From Trichobilharzia szidati (Eukaryota > Platyhelminthes > Trematoda > Strigeidida > Schistosomatidae): a stretch of 64,000 nt of DNA. The stretch covers positions 10,426,804-10,490,803 of the forward strand of contig OX235277.1 in NCBI GenBank assembly GCA_944472155.2. Direction: 5' to 3'. The position numbers were made by a program, and so were the translations under genes. Shown here piece by piece: positions 23,160 to 35,110 of this stretch. The first letter of the stretch is position 1, and each line of letters begins with the position of its first letter. Under the pieces are notes generated by a model that saw only the letters and a list, made by a program, of their open reading frames with translations, had not been told where the DNA came from and made no database searches.

Positions 23160-23960
23160 ATGGGACTGCCATCCTATCTAAATAAGTGATATCATTTAAC
23201 ATCATAATGAAGTAGACCCATTTCACACGACTTGTTGAGAAAAAACCTAAAGGAACCGTGTATGACATCTGGCCAGTTGCTGAATATGCGCGTAATACTC
23301 TGGTTGTCATAACTGCCTAATTTTCTATTGCTGTCTGTGAAAATAAAATAAAATAATCGGAAACACTTAGGCTCACAATAAATGATTTCTGTTTTCCCAG
23401 ATTTTGAAGGAAGTAAAGCAGAGTTGTACTCAAAGACAAAGGAAATGATATGTGTTATGTTTATCTGAATTAAGAAGAACATTTTAGAATAAATGGGGTA
23501 CTGTTGCCTGAAGGAATGTTATTACAAAATGATATACAGAGTGAAATTGAAGCAATAAGAAAGAAGTTGAAATAGTTGGAAGTGGATGAATGTTTAGTGT
23601 GGGTAGTCGGAAATGAAACGCTTTCGAATTCAAATCTTGAGACTGAAATTCGCTAAGGAATGAAAAATTTATAATAGTCAACAGAGAGCTAGTTAAATGA
23701 GGAATGAGAAAGTAATGGGAGTACTCTCACTCCCACAGAATTCATGTCATAAGTGTTGAAATGAAATTTATCTCATTTAGTGAGTTTATTAACCACACAA
23801 CACCTTTTTCATTTGTTTTTTATCCTATAACAGTTCTAGTAATGAAAAATCTTGTGGTTATAAGTTGTCCCAATCCGGAGAGGAGTATTGAGTGTCCTTT
23901 CAGAAAGTCAGTGAAATTGAATGCCATTTCAGACATTTTTAGTCTAAACATCCTCCTGTT
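23160..23960. repeat. intergenic block duplicated at 58065-58935
   Basis: Strong colinear similarity with 58065-58935, for example GTGTATGACATCTGGCCA, CTGTTTTCCCAGATTTTGAA, GGAAGTGGATGAATGTTTAG and CATTTCAGACATTTTTAGTC. Minus-strand frames at 23192-23482, 23484-23681 and 58273-58650 partly correspond, but stops differ between copies. They are not called as genes. Confidence 0.85.
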
Positions 23961-24049
23961 AAGATAAATCAACCTTCTATAAACTGCATAGATAGCGGTC
24001 TTGTGTCTCTGTTTTTCTCTTCTTTGAAATCACAATTTTTCAAACAAAA

Positions 24050-25640
24050 TTAAACAACATTGAAATATCATTGGTAATCAAGTTGATTTGGATGGCCGAT
24101 TTCAGAGGGCTGATCTTTCACATAACTCTCAGTCCTAATAGCACCTGATGTCCACGGGTGTGTATGATATTCATCTACTCATAATAGTGAGCAATATTTG
24201 CAAGCGATTTATGTTAGTACTATAATGGTGTAGCCTAAACTACTAAAAGTCTTGTGTTCTAGAAAAATTCTGAAGAAAATAACAGTTGATAACTGCTGTA
24301 CATTCGGGGCATTTATGTTACGAATATTCGGCTGGAAAACTACACTGCTGTCTTTGTCATGTCTCTTTTGAAACAAATGAACATTTTACTCAAAAAATCA
24401 GCATTTCCTATCAAAAATAAAGGTAAGTACTCAATATATATATACATATATATGTGTATATATACTCAATATCTTTCTTCTCATCTGTATTTGTTAATGT
24501 TTCTTCATTTCTTCTGCATGCAGTTTATGTTTGCAGCGAACGTTGTCTTTACCTGATTCAACTCGACCCTATTCATTATTAAAAGCTGGTGTGAAGAAGG
24601 CAGAAACCAGCTATTCCTCAGTTTACAGTTATTTTCACTTGAAAGACTCAACCACCTAACAACTAATTTCCATTATTTGATATAGATTTAATTTTTGAAG
24701 TTGTACAAGTCATTTTCAGGAAATACCAAATGATTACTGGTGTTTAGTAGAAAAGATACTTCGCCATTTGTTTCCACTTATCAGGTTTCAGAAAGATTGA
24801 GTGTTCATAAGTCTTCTTCATGGCGAGACAAAGTTTATTCAGCTCGACAGGAATTTTAGACTCCGCTGTAAGGTGGTCTGGAACAAACACATGAAAAAGT
24901 GGATAGCTACCTTGAACGTCAAATAACTCTGAACATATGCTTGTGTGGAATGCAAATTCAGATGTCCCAGTATTTCAAGCAGACAGTCTGCATTTATAAC
25001 TAGTGTTTCTCATCAAATGAACATTCTATCACGTGTGTACTCTGGCAAAACGATGCATATATACCTGCATGCATGGGCGTAGTGCTGTTGGTAATTGACG
25101 TAATCGGTGACTAGATTTCAAATAAGCCGACGGTTGATTTGGTAATGGCGTCAGTAAAAAAAGCAGACAAAATTTAAGCCTATGAACGACGACAGGAGGA
25201 CATTAACTGATGAACATTGAGGCTGATTCCTATCTGATTACAAAAAATTAGATCGGGTCTGTTTGTACATTTCTAATTTCTACTTCGGAAAGCGTACTCT
25301 GACCTCCTAGCATAATTATGATTGCAATATTTTATAGAAATGAGAATAACCTACATATGAATAAAATTAGAATTACTTATGTTATAAGTCAGTATAAGTA
25401 ACAGTCTGAAATGTGACGTACTACCAAATCCTGTATGTAATTTAAATTGTTTTCGTTTACGAACATTTCAACATCTATTTTAAGTAAAAATCAAAGGCGA
25501 AAACTTGGTAGATATGGTTGTGTTTTTTATTCTTTCCTTATGTGGCAACTAGATAAAAGGGTTTCTAAAGCACGTCACAATTCACGTCATAGGAAAACGT
25601 ATTTAGCTGGTTAAAGTAATGAATATCAGCTTTCATTTCC
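24050..25640. repeat. partial duplicate of the 26170-28530 block (also 58950-61740)
   Basis: 24050-24800 matches 26170-26960 and 58950-59760 (CACATAACTCTCAGTCCTAA, GCAAGCGATTTATGTTAGTA). 24960-25640 matches the region after 28310 and 61120-61740 (GTGTACTCTGGCAAAACGAT, GATTTGGTAATGGCGTCAGT). The middle part, present at 27000-28300, is missing here. This is an extra nested duplication found only in unit 1. A (TA)n-rich tract lies at 24436-24470. Confidence 0.75.
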
Positions 25641-25649
25641 TGTCAAGAG

Positions 25650-26160
25650 GATCTCCTCAACAGAACGTTCTGGTCCGCGCCTGACTTGTCACTACCCCCT
25701 CATAATGGTATTTTTCGACGGCCTACCCCGGTGATGTCATTCAGATGTGTCCTCAGGATCCACTCAACCCATCTTTAATTTCTTCTAGTCAAATCTAGTA
25801 GCCACAACCTCCATAGTATTCGTTCCGCGTAGACCAAAGGCAAAGCAAACCATCAGAATTGATCGTCCTAAGTACTAAATTAATTTCGGACCAAATCGAA
25901 GTTCGAGATGATTGCTTAACTACCTATGGATGGTGCACAAACAAACGCAGGTGACACGACGGCGTGTCGAATGACATGGATGCTTGACCATAAGCCTTCA
26001 GTCAAACAAGTCAACTTAAATATTCGGGGTCAGCATTCAATGTTCATTGATTAATGCTGTGGTTAATAACTCTGGGGAATTAACTATCGCTACAAATGAT
26101 ATCATTCACGTGTGTTCGATTGTCTTCATGGGAATGAATCCCTCCACTGAGAGCAAGACT
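25650..26160. other. intergenic with weak retroelement-like GC-richer patch
   Basis: 25650-25800 is more GC-rich than its surroundings and partly resembles 61745-61920. It is reminiscent of an RTE 3' region but without readable protein motifs. I cannot assign it. Confidence 0.3.
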
Positions 26161-26169
26161 TGTTATCGA

Positions 26170-28530
26170 ATTATTCTTGCACAATTTTGCAACCAAAATT
26201 AAACAACATTGATTTATCACTAGTAACCAAGTTGATTTGGATGGCCAATTTCAGATGGCTGATCTTTCACATAACTCTCAGTCCTAATAGCACCTGATGT
26301 CCACGGGTGTGTATGATATTCATCTACTCATAATAGTGAGTTATATCTGCAAGCGATTTATGTTAGTACTAGAATGGTTTTGCCTAAAATACTAAGAGTC
26401 TTGTGTGTTCCAGAAAAATTCTGAACAAAATAACAGTTGATAACTGGTGTACATTTGGGGTGTTTATGTTATACAAACTTCACTAGGAAACTGACCTGTT
26501 GATTAATTCCTAAATTTCTTTCGGTTTCGTCTTCGCCATGGACGACAGTGAACATAATACTCAAAGAATCAGCCTTTTGTTTAAAAAATACAAGTCATTA
26601 AACCTGGGAAGTGAGTTTTATTCTGGATAAATATTTTATGTGATCTTTCTTCCCACCTACACTTATGAATGTTTCTTCAATCTTCTGCATGCCGTTTATG
26701 CTGAGCAACTATTGTTGCTTTTACAAAATTTAACTTGACTCAATTTTCTTTTTGAAAGCTGGTGTGAGGAAGGCAGAAACCAGCCATTCCTCAGTTTACA
26801 GTTATTTTCATTTGAAAAACTCAACCGTCTAACAACTAATTTCCATAATTTGATATAGATTCAACTTTTGAAGTTGAACAAGCCATTTTCAGAAAAGACC
26901 AAATAGTAGTTGGCATTTAATAGAAAACATACTTCCGAATTTGTTCCCACTTAACAGGTTTGAGATAGATTAAGTGTCTATTAGTTTATGTCATGAAGGA
27001 ATAACAAAACTTATTTAGCTTTACGCGATTTTGAAATAACAATTTTCAGTGGTCTAGGACAAACACGAAAAGAATAAATAGACAGCAACATCGACTGTCA
27101 AAAACTCCTTATACATAGTCTTCACTTACTTCTACAAAATGGGATGTGAAATTCAATAATGTCAACATCTTGCGACATAAACTTTGCTGCTGAATGATGT
27201 TGAACCGATGTCCAGAAGTCCATGCGAACAGGGGCCCCTGTGCGTATAGTAACATAGAGCTATTTGTAAAACATCTCTAATGGATTGGGGTGCGTTTTCT
27301 TTCGATATTCATTCGTTTCTTAAGCAGAGAGTTTAACATTAATTCTTTTGAATATTTAATTACCATTAATTACAAGGAACTTCAACACTGCTGAATGTGT
27401 AGGCAAATAATTACACAGCAGCTATTAACATTTGGAGATCAAGTTGATAAGTGTCTTAATAACATCACATACAGAAACCCCACATTAAGGAAGCTGAGAG
27501 AGGTGCCTCTCTTAACCACTCGACCTTTCACACTGATGCATATATCAAACAAAGTGAATCACGCCACTACAGAAAAGCTGTGATGCTTACATTTTGTGGT
27601 CACACGATATTTATCTCTATGAAAATAGGAAAACCTCATTTCAAAAGTGTTATGCACATTTGCTAAGCACAAGTGACTTTCGAACATCAGAATTTTGGTC
27701 ACCTTTGTCTGGTTCTTCTTGTTGGAACCACAGTGTGAGCAGTTGCACGAATAACTTCAAATCTGTCCGTAAGACCAAATGTCAGTCAAATCAGTTGATA
27801 AATCTTCCTGATGTGTGACATCGACCTGACATAATTTGGCAATTCAAAAATCAACTAAACAGCACTAAAAGATAAATTCTGCGTTTAAAATCAGTCTGGT
27901 TAGTGGAAGTTCAATGTTCAACAAACACAAACGCCACAGACAAAAATATCAACAGGAAAAATGGATAGTTAAATAAGCAAAATGAGTAAAAGTGACAGCC
28001 TTATTTTGGACAAAATCCTAACACAATTTACAGAATTCTCAGATTAATTAAATGCATAATATTTCGCCTTCATCCACTGACGTCAGTCTGTTTTATATAT
28101 TATGAAGCAATACTGTTCAATCTGATATATAGACTAATCTCTAATGATATCTTCATCTCGTCCTCAATAAATACCGACGCAGACTGAAAATCTGCGTGAG
28201 TACATTAAGCAAACTAGGACATATGCAGAGTTGGTTAAAACCAAAAGAATTAGATAAAATATAATGAACTGTGCCGAATGAAGATTCAGAAAGCCAAGTA
28301 TTCCAAGCAGACAAACATGAAAAGCTGGTGTTTCTCATGAAATTAACATTCTGTCACATATTGCTGGTTATATCATATACTGAAAAAAATGTGTACTCTG
28401 GCAAAACGATCTTGAAACAACGTGCGTATACGTGCACACATCGATGTAGCGCTGTTGGTCATTAAGGTAATCAGATGACTACAACTCGGATAAGCCGACC
28501 GTTGATTCGGTAATGGCGTCAGTAAAAAAA
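26170..28530. repeat. intergenic block duplicated at 58960-61330
   Basis: Very close colinear match to 58960-61330, for example TTTACAGAATTCTCAGATTA and CATCCACTGACGTCAGTCTG. Indels are small. Open frames in it (27395-27583, 27594-27818, 28271-28465) are broken or shifted in the other copy, so no gene is called. Confidence 0.85.
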
Positions 28531-28790
28531 GCACTCCTTAGTCAAGTTTATTCTCCTCTTAAATTCATACGCATTCTTCACTCCATGCTCCACTTTCATT
28601 TCATATGGACTAAGAATTCGATAAATGTATTTAGAAAGTTTGTATGTTGGAGAATTAGTAAAATCCACTACTGGACGTAATGGAACATCTTATTTGTGTA
28701 TTTTTGGTAAACCATAAAATCCACAGGGCCTGCAACTTTTTGGAGCCAGAGTAAACCAAAGTGATACACCGAGCTTCTCTTTTTTTGGAA
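28530..28790 (-). pseudogene. PLE reverse transcriptase fragment (fingers/palm)
   Basis: The minus strand reads PCGFYGLPKIHK, one in-frame TAA, then DVPLRPVVDFTNSPTYKLSK and a continuation with YRILSPYEMK. GLPKIHKxDxPLRPIV and SPTYKLSK are diagnostic of Penelope-like reverse transcriptases. The stop codon prevented a long open frame, so the remnant is easy to miss. It is inserted at the end of the duplicated block, where the unit 2 copy continues uninterrupted. Confidence 0.8.
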
Positions 28791-28869
28791 TTAATCATTT
28801 CAATTCGCTGAGATTTTACAAATATAATTTTATAAATGTCTACTTCTCACTAAGCGCTCAATTATTTTG

Positions 28870-29035
28870 CAACTATCCGGTCAAATCTTGATCACAGTTC
28901 ATATGATGATTTAATTATTTGAAATGAATTGGAAATGAGCAATTAAATGCAATATGATTTGTAATGTATAAGGTCTTTGGTAGCCCAAGATTCAAGCAGG
29001 CCGCCAAGACGATTAATGATGAGGTTTGAATAACA
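28870..29035 (-). mobile_element. CR1-class LINE 5' leader fragment
   Basis: The minus strand contains GCCTGCTTGAATCTTGGGCT, nearly identical to 7258-7277. It continues with similarity into the ATATTGCAT block of that element. No coding part follows. Confidence 0.55.
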
Positions 29036-29039
29036 GTAG

Positions 29040-30590
29040 TGTACAAACAGATGTAAAGATGCCCCTAATCCACCTGACGCTTTCATTCCTAGATCCTCAA
29101 AGTTCATCTAGACAACATTCGGGAATGAACAGCATTCATCTTTATTTACAATTAGACAATTGCCATCACCAACAGGTTATTGACTGAATAAAGCTTTACA
29201 AAGAGTAGATGAACATTTATGATATCGTTTTTCAGTGAAAACGGTTGTTCTTATTTGTTAACAAATTATGTGAGAAACTGAAATCACAAGGATGTCTTTG
29301 AGATCAAGTCTCAAGAAACTCTAACTTAATTTGTCACAACAAATAAAATACTATAACCCTTAGAATAAATCTCAGTGAATGCTTATTTGACCTAATATAC
29401 GAGTGAACAATTAGATGAAAAACTTTGCGTCAAAAAAGGACAATAATTTGGAATCGAGGAACAGTTCATAGTTCAATTTCACTTTCAATTATGAACTTCT
29501 ACATTACTGACGGGTGGCCGGTGCTACTCTATCTCAGTTAGCCTTGTCATTAAATAACCAGAATACCTGCTTTTAACAAAAAACGAAAGCAGATGAAGGC
29601 TACTCACTATCATTGATGATATTCCTGTTTATTGTGGCCTAAATCATGTGGCAGCAGCTGGTGTCCGAGGGGATAGATATTCGCTGGATTGATGTGAAAT
29701 CGGAGGTAAATGTCAACTTTGCGGGTTGCTGATATCAAAATTTAATATATAATTGAAGATCTGAGAATAAAAATCAGCAAATTAACGGAAGAGGCAGACA
29801 AAAAAGAGGGAAATTCAAGTGAATATAACACCGACAGAGTTGATAAAGATACCTATTCAACAAGTAGAATCAGAGATCCCTGTCTTTCTCAAAGCCAGGC
29901 AGTGTCAGAAACACTATTGTGAAGTTGTCGTCACCATATCATTCAGCGACTTGACGTCCTGTCACTAAAAGTGTTCTCAATAGGTTACTCCAGATGTTTA
30001 TCTACAATCATTTTTGCTTGATACACGCTGAAGACCAGTTGATTTGTGGGAAATGATAACCGACAATGAAGTCTGGCATGCAACGAACCAACTGAGGACC
30101 TTCCATACAACATCCACACTGAAACAAATGGAGATAGACTGAACACCAGCTGAGTAGAGATTTAAAAAGGAGACTGTAACCCAAGGTTGGCATAGATGTG
30201 ATTCTGTGAAAAGGAGACTTAACTTGTTGCCAACGTCTACCTAGTATTTTTCTCGATTTTCAATCATTTTTTAAAATTTTTCCCCACCTCTGAAATCATT
30301 TATGAACACCTCAGTATGATTGGTATAATTTTGATGTATAACTACACATATTAGCGTAGAGCCATCTATGTGGAATTAACTGAAAATTCATACATATATA
30401 ACCCTTGTCGATTCAGCCTCATTCTATGAATGTGTAAATTTGAATATTCGATGGTATAAACAACAGGTTATGAAGTCGTCCGAATGCATCGACATGATTA
30501 TGAGCAATACATTGTGACTAGAAATTGTAATACAATTCGGCAATACTCTATCATTGAAGTTCTAGTGGGAAATCTTGATGAGTGAGGTCC
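29040..30590. other. intergenic, no gene recognised
   Basis: AT-rich. Only short open frames, such as 30008-30193 on the minus strand, with no domain and no duplicate. Confidence 0.4.
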
Positions 30591-30599
30591 ATCCAGTCA

Positions 30600-30850
30600 A
30601 GTGTGAGGATGGATGTCCCACCAGTGACATTGGTTGGTGGTGGAAGTTATAAATCATGAGCCATTGAATTGTGTCACAGGGGATGAACGGTATACAAGCT
30701 TGCCTTGTGACCGGATAGTCCTAAGTTCCAACCCAGTAGGTCAGAAATGCCGATGAATCTCAAAAGACGACGATGAAACAGCTGCCCAGTACTGTCTGCT
30801 TGTTTTGAATGGTTCTCTATCTGATATAAATCCGCGATCAACTCGTAAAA
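30600..30850 (+). mobile_element. Sm-alpha-like SINE with decayed hammerhead motif
   Basis: The plus strand has a tRNA-related head (GGGATGAACGGTATACAAGC ... AAGTTCCAACCC, the latter close to a B box). It is followed by CCGATGA, a small hairpin (AATCTC-AAAA-GACGACGAT) and GAAAC at 30750-30779. This matches the order CUGAUGA - stem II - GAAA of the hammerhead ribozymes reported in schistosome Sm-alpha SINEs. The essential U of CUGAUGA is C here and stem II is imperfect, so self-cleavage is unlikely. Confidence 0.6.
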
Positions 30851-30859
30851 GCAAAACTA

Positions 30860-33765
30860 ATCCTTACAAACCAACTACAAAAAATCTCACTGTATAGCTT
30901 GTTGTTCAAATAACTCTGACTAATTTAGAATTATATTTTGTCACAATAATTCTACGCATACATCAATCAGATTTAGTTGTCTACATATTTCTAGCATAGT
31001 GATCAGTGATCAACGATTTTATGTAGCGATGTGTGATTTGTAGGAGTCGGATCATCTCATCAGTTTAATAACGTGCCTACAACAGGAACGAATCTAATTT
31101 GATTATATTCACTCATGTGTGCTTACATTTCAATTAATAAGGTAAATAGGCTTAGTTTTGGTAGGAATATGTCATCATATACACAAGCCAATTATGTTAA
31201 ATCCATTTTGATGGTGATTTATGCTTGGTATGTTTTGAATCACCTGGTTTACGGATAGATTCATAATAAATAGTCTTTGATTATTCATAAACATTGTCAA
31301 TATCTGGGTTATTAGCTGTGTGACTTGAAGGAATGTAGGAAGCTGGCCGCTGAAGCCTTCTCAATACATCATACAGAGGAGAAAAATGATACCACATTTG
31401 ATTACCTGTATATTGATTAGCTTGTTAAGGCTCATCAACAAGGCCAGCAGTTCGGAGAGAACATCAGCAGTAAAGGTATAAAAAATTAAATCGCGTGTCG
31501 GTGGCCGTGAACAACCTCCTTCCGATTTCCGATTTAGATACTGATACATCTCACCGAAGATGTCTAGTGATCCCTGATTTGAAGATGTAGAAAACCTAGA
31601 TGGAGACAACCTTATAAACGTCTCGTAGCCAGTAGCAAGGCTGGCAACAAGGGAATTTTGGCAGTGAAGCTAGTCAGGCTTGAAAAACAAAGTTCTCCTC
31701 TGAAGGCCATCAATCAAAAAATAATAGCGTGTTAGTAAGTGATCCTCAAGTGTTCATTCGCAAACATTAATTAATTGCTTCACAATGAGAAAAGTCGATA
31801 GACAGTAATAGAGGGAACAAAATACTAACTGGATCAGACAGATACAGACGTGAATTATGTACATGAATCACCGTATCAGACAGACTTAAACGTACTTGAC
31901 TTGAACAGAAATTATCTAAAAGTAAAATGATTGGAAATGCTTCAATGAAATACATTCGTTTGTTTGAAACAAATGTCAACAGAACTACGGAATACTGAAC
32001 AGTTACTATAGATAGATAGAGAAAAGTCTCATTATTATCATTAGCAGCCCACTGAATCCACTGGAATTCAGCTAACTGACGAGAAGGAAATTCACGAGAA
32101 AGGAAAATGGAGGGAGTCATAAGAAAGGATGACTTAACAAAAGGGGAAGAATGATCAAAGCTGCAAATAAAATTTTGATATTTAAGAAGAATAACTGATG
32201 GTGTCTGGCGTAATAAGAGTTGGGAGATGAATAATTTGAATTTGTGTCATATTTTGGCATATGGATGTGTAAAACTCATAATATCCAAATGGTTACCTAT
32301 CTGATTGCCAATCCGTTAATATAGAAGCCAGCCGAAACCTCAGTATTTTAATGAGAGATATAGGTTAAATGCTGACGGGATCGAATAGACTCTGTTGTGG
32401 AGTATTGGAAAAGGTAGTGGACTGCTTCTAAAATTTAAACATTATCTTAAATCGATAAATTCTGCCGACACATAACACAAAGATTTTAAAGAAGAAAATT
32501 CTCTTATGTTCAAAATTGAATTTTCACAAATGTTAGAGAAGTTTCTTATAATCTTTTTAAGTTAACCAGGTAGCCAAATGTAGACTGTCTGGGTGAGATC
32601 GTTTGCATGAGAAGGATCATTTGTTGAGGCTGTTTAGTGGTATGAATCGAAACTGTTGTCAATGACGTAGGCGCATAATCATCTTGTAATCTCTAGTATC
32701 CATTAAAACCACCTCCTGATTTAACATGTTACTAGTCCTTCTCCCTCTCTGGCACATTTCTGCTCACTGGATGGATATCTTCTGAATATCTTCCTTCTTT
32801 AACTTCCTCTGCTTTGTTTGACGCATGAAATGTATAAGTTCTTTACAAAGTTCTATATAGAATATCAGTGAACCTGTTAAAATATGAATATCCGTTACAC
32901 TCTGTTGTAGCTGTTAGTAAATTCTATCAAAGAAGCACATGAGTGAATGAGACACATTGCGAGTAAAGTTTCTACGAACGCTTTGATGAGGTCATCAGTT
33001 AGAACAATTTTCACTGCCACTCCATCAATAACTAACCCTAGATGTCCACTGGTGCATCAACGCTATTTAGAAAATGTTGCCAGTGTTGTCAAACTCCAAG
33101 TGTATCAATATGTTCAGCTGTTATTGGTCCAGAAGAGAATCTTTGCTGAAATACTTGTTACTTCGACGATGTGTATTCACTGTCAAATGAGAATGTTTAC
33201 ACAACGTTTATGTCAACGAAAGAATATTTGGTATTTTGCTGTGTTTACCTAATCACAACATCACATGGTGACTACAAGTGTCATTTCATTTCGCCTGGAT
33301 GTAAAAAACAGAAAATTAACGACAACAATTAAACAGAAGTAGGGAAAAATCCATATCTACTTCAATAAATAAAATGAAGTTCAGTGTAAATATTTGGCGT
33401 ATTGGCAAAGAAAACTGACCTAATTCATTCTGCTATACTTTATATATACTAGCCATGGTTTGGACGTACATGGCGGTTGATTTATGCCAAATATCATACA
33501 AGAGTAAATCTACAAGTTAGTGGACGAGGTGGTCAATACAGAACTTCTAGCAAACATAGATAACTCAAAGAGGATGAAGTTACTTAAACAACAACAAAAT
33601 TTCAAAGTCACGATCAGTAGGAAGGATTAGAAAGACGTCAGTACATTCACCTGTCTGCCTCTCTCCCAACTTTGAAGTTGATTTTGTCGTTGTTTTCGCT
33701 CTCAGTGACTATGACCAAACATCTCATGGAGAAATGTATCCTCATTGTATTCCTAATGTTTCAAT
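30860..33765. other. intergenic, no gene supported
   Basis: Minus-strand frames 31361-31609 and 31767-32120 (117 codons) and a plus-strand frame 32947-33252 lack recognised domains or second copies. A different plus-strand frame near 33043-33330 is unusually cysteine-rich but has a stop (see findings). No repeat relation to the other units was found, so this part is specific to unit 1. Confidence 0.4.
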
Positions 33766-33769
33766 AGTA

Positions 33770-34280
33770 AAGAAAACATTGTCAAGTGTGAATGAATTCT
33801 TTCCTGATTTGAATAACTGATGACTGAACACTCGAGAATGAGGAATAATTTGTCAAAAGTGAATAGTCATCTACTGTGTACGGACATGATCGTTGCAATC
33901 ACAGTCTATAAAATGTTTAATGGCTTGGTTCCTACTCATGCACTTCTGATTTCGTTACCCTGGAAGGCAAAGTCAATGCGACTATCTCTTTAGAACAATT
34001 TTCTCTGTATAACTCACACAGTGAATACTGGATTACGAAGCAACAGTGTACAGATGCGATTTATCTGGTACAGTGAACCAGTGCTGAATCAGCAGAATAA
34101 ATATTCAACCTGATGAGTGCAGTTAGAAACCACTATAGTGTCATCTATCGGTAGGCACCTTTTATTACTCGAATACATGTCTCGTCGACTTCCACATCTA
34201 TTGTCCTAATATCCAGCTTCACAAATTCATGCGTACATATTCCTGTATTTCACAAAAGTGAAATTAAGTTTGACGTTGTA
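33770..34280. repeat. start of unit 2 gene block, duplicated at 61970-62460
   Basis: Colinear with 61970-62460: ACTGATGACTGAACACTCGA, GAATGAGGAAT, AAAATGTTTAATGG, TTTATCTGGTACAGTGAACC. Unit 1 begins partway through this block (11526) because a CR1 element replaces its start. A decayed frame with VYKMFNGL is readable; see the copy at 62035-62259. Confidence 0.8.
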
Positions 34281-34282
34281 GT

Positions 34283-34496
34283 CCACAAATTACAGTTCGT
34301 CGGTGACATAGTGCTTAGGACTGTCTTCGACCATGTACATGGGACGTGGTTCGATTCCATGCCGATACTCACCCGATATCTATGGTCAGCCTGCAAAATT
34401 TTGGCTACTGATATCCACGTTATAAATTCCATAATTGTTCGTCAAATGCGGCGTGGTATCAAGCTGTATTCAAAAAAAAATAAAATAAAATAAATG
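34283..34496 (+). mobile_element. tRNA-derived SINE inserted only in unit 2
   Basis: The plus strand has a tRNA-like head with A-box-like TAGTGCTTAGGAC and B box GGTTCGATTCC, the family body, and a tail AAAAAAAAATAAAATAAAAT at the 3' end. Units 1 (about 11737) and 3 (about 62478) run straight across the site (ACAAATTACAATGCACATCT in unit 3), so the SINE arrived after the duplication. Relatives lie at 8760, 47830 and 55860. Confidence 0.85.
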
Positions 34497-35110
34497 AAAC
34501 ATCTATCTCGACACACAGAGAACCTCACACTCTGAATGCTCAAATGCGTGATGCATCCAGGTTGAATGTGGTTGTTTCATGCATAGAACATCCATCTGTA
34601 AAATCCAAGATATCCTTCCTCCGTTACGCAATCATTTCGATAGACGGCATGTAGGCAGAAATGCACAGTATTTATGAATTCTAGAATTGCCTTCGTTTAT
34701 CTTCGATCGCATTTATCAACACAAGAATCGACTACTGGCTGCTGAAAACTGGTTTGTACGCACACCACGTGAAATACACGATGGCACTTATTTGAAGCCC
34801 GTGAGCGAATGTATTCAACCACAAACATGTTAATCATACGCTGTGTAGATTGACAGTGTAACTTTCAGTGAAATTAACTACATCAGGTCATTCATTGTTC
34901 ACTGAGACCACTTGATCAGAAAATTTCTGTTAACACATTTACAACTGGCTAGCTGATTCCGGAGATCACGTGAGATAGCCAATTACCCTGAATTCGTGAG
35001 ATGACGAATGAATCTGTGAATTTGTCATCAAAAAACAAGGGATTTGGCAAGTGAGTTATTTCCCATTATTTCGACACCCACAAACAAATTTCACAGTTCA
35101 GTTTTCATTT

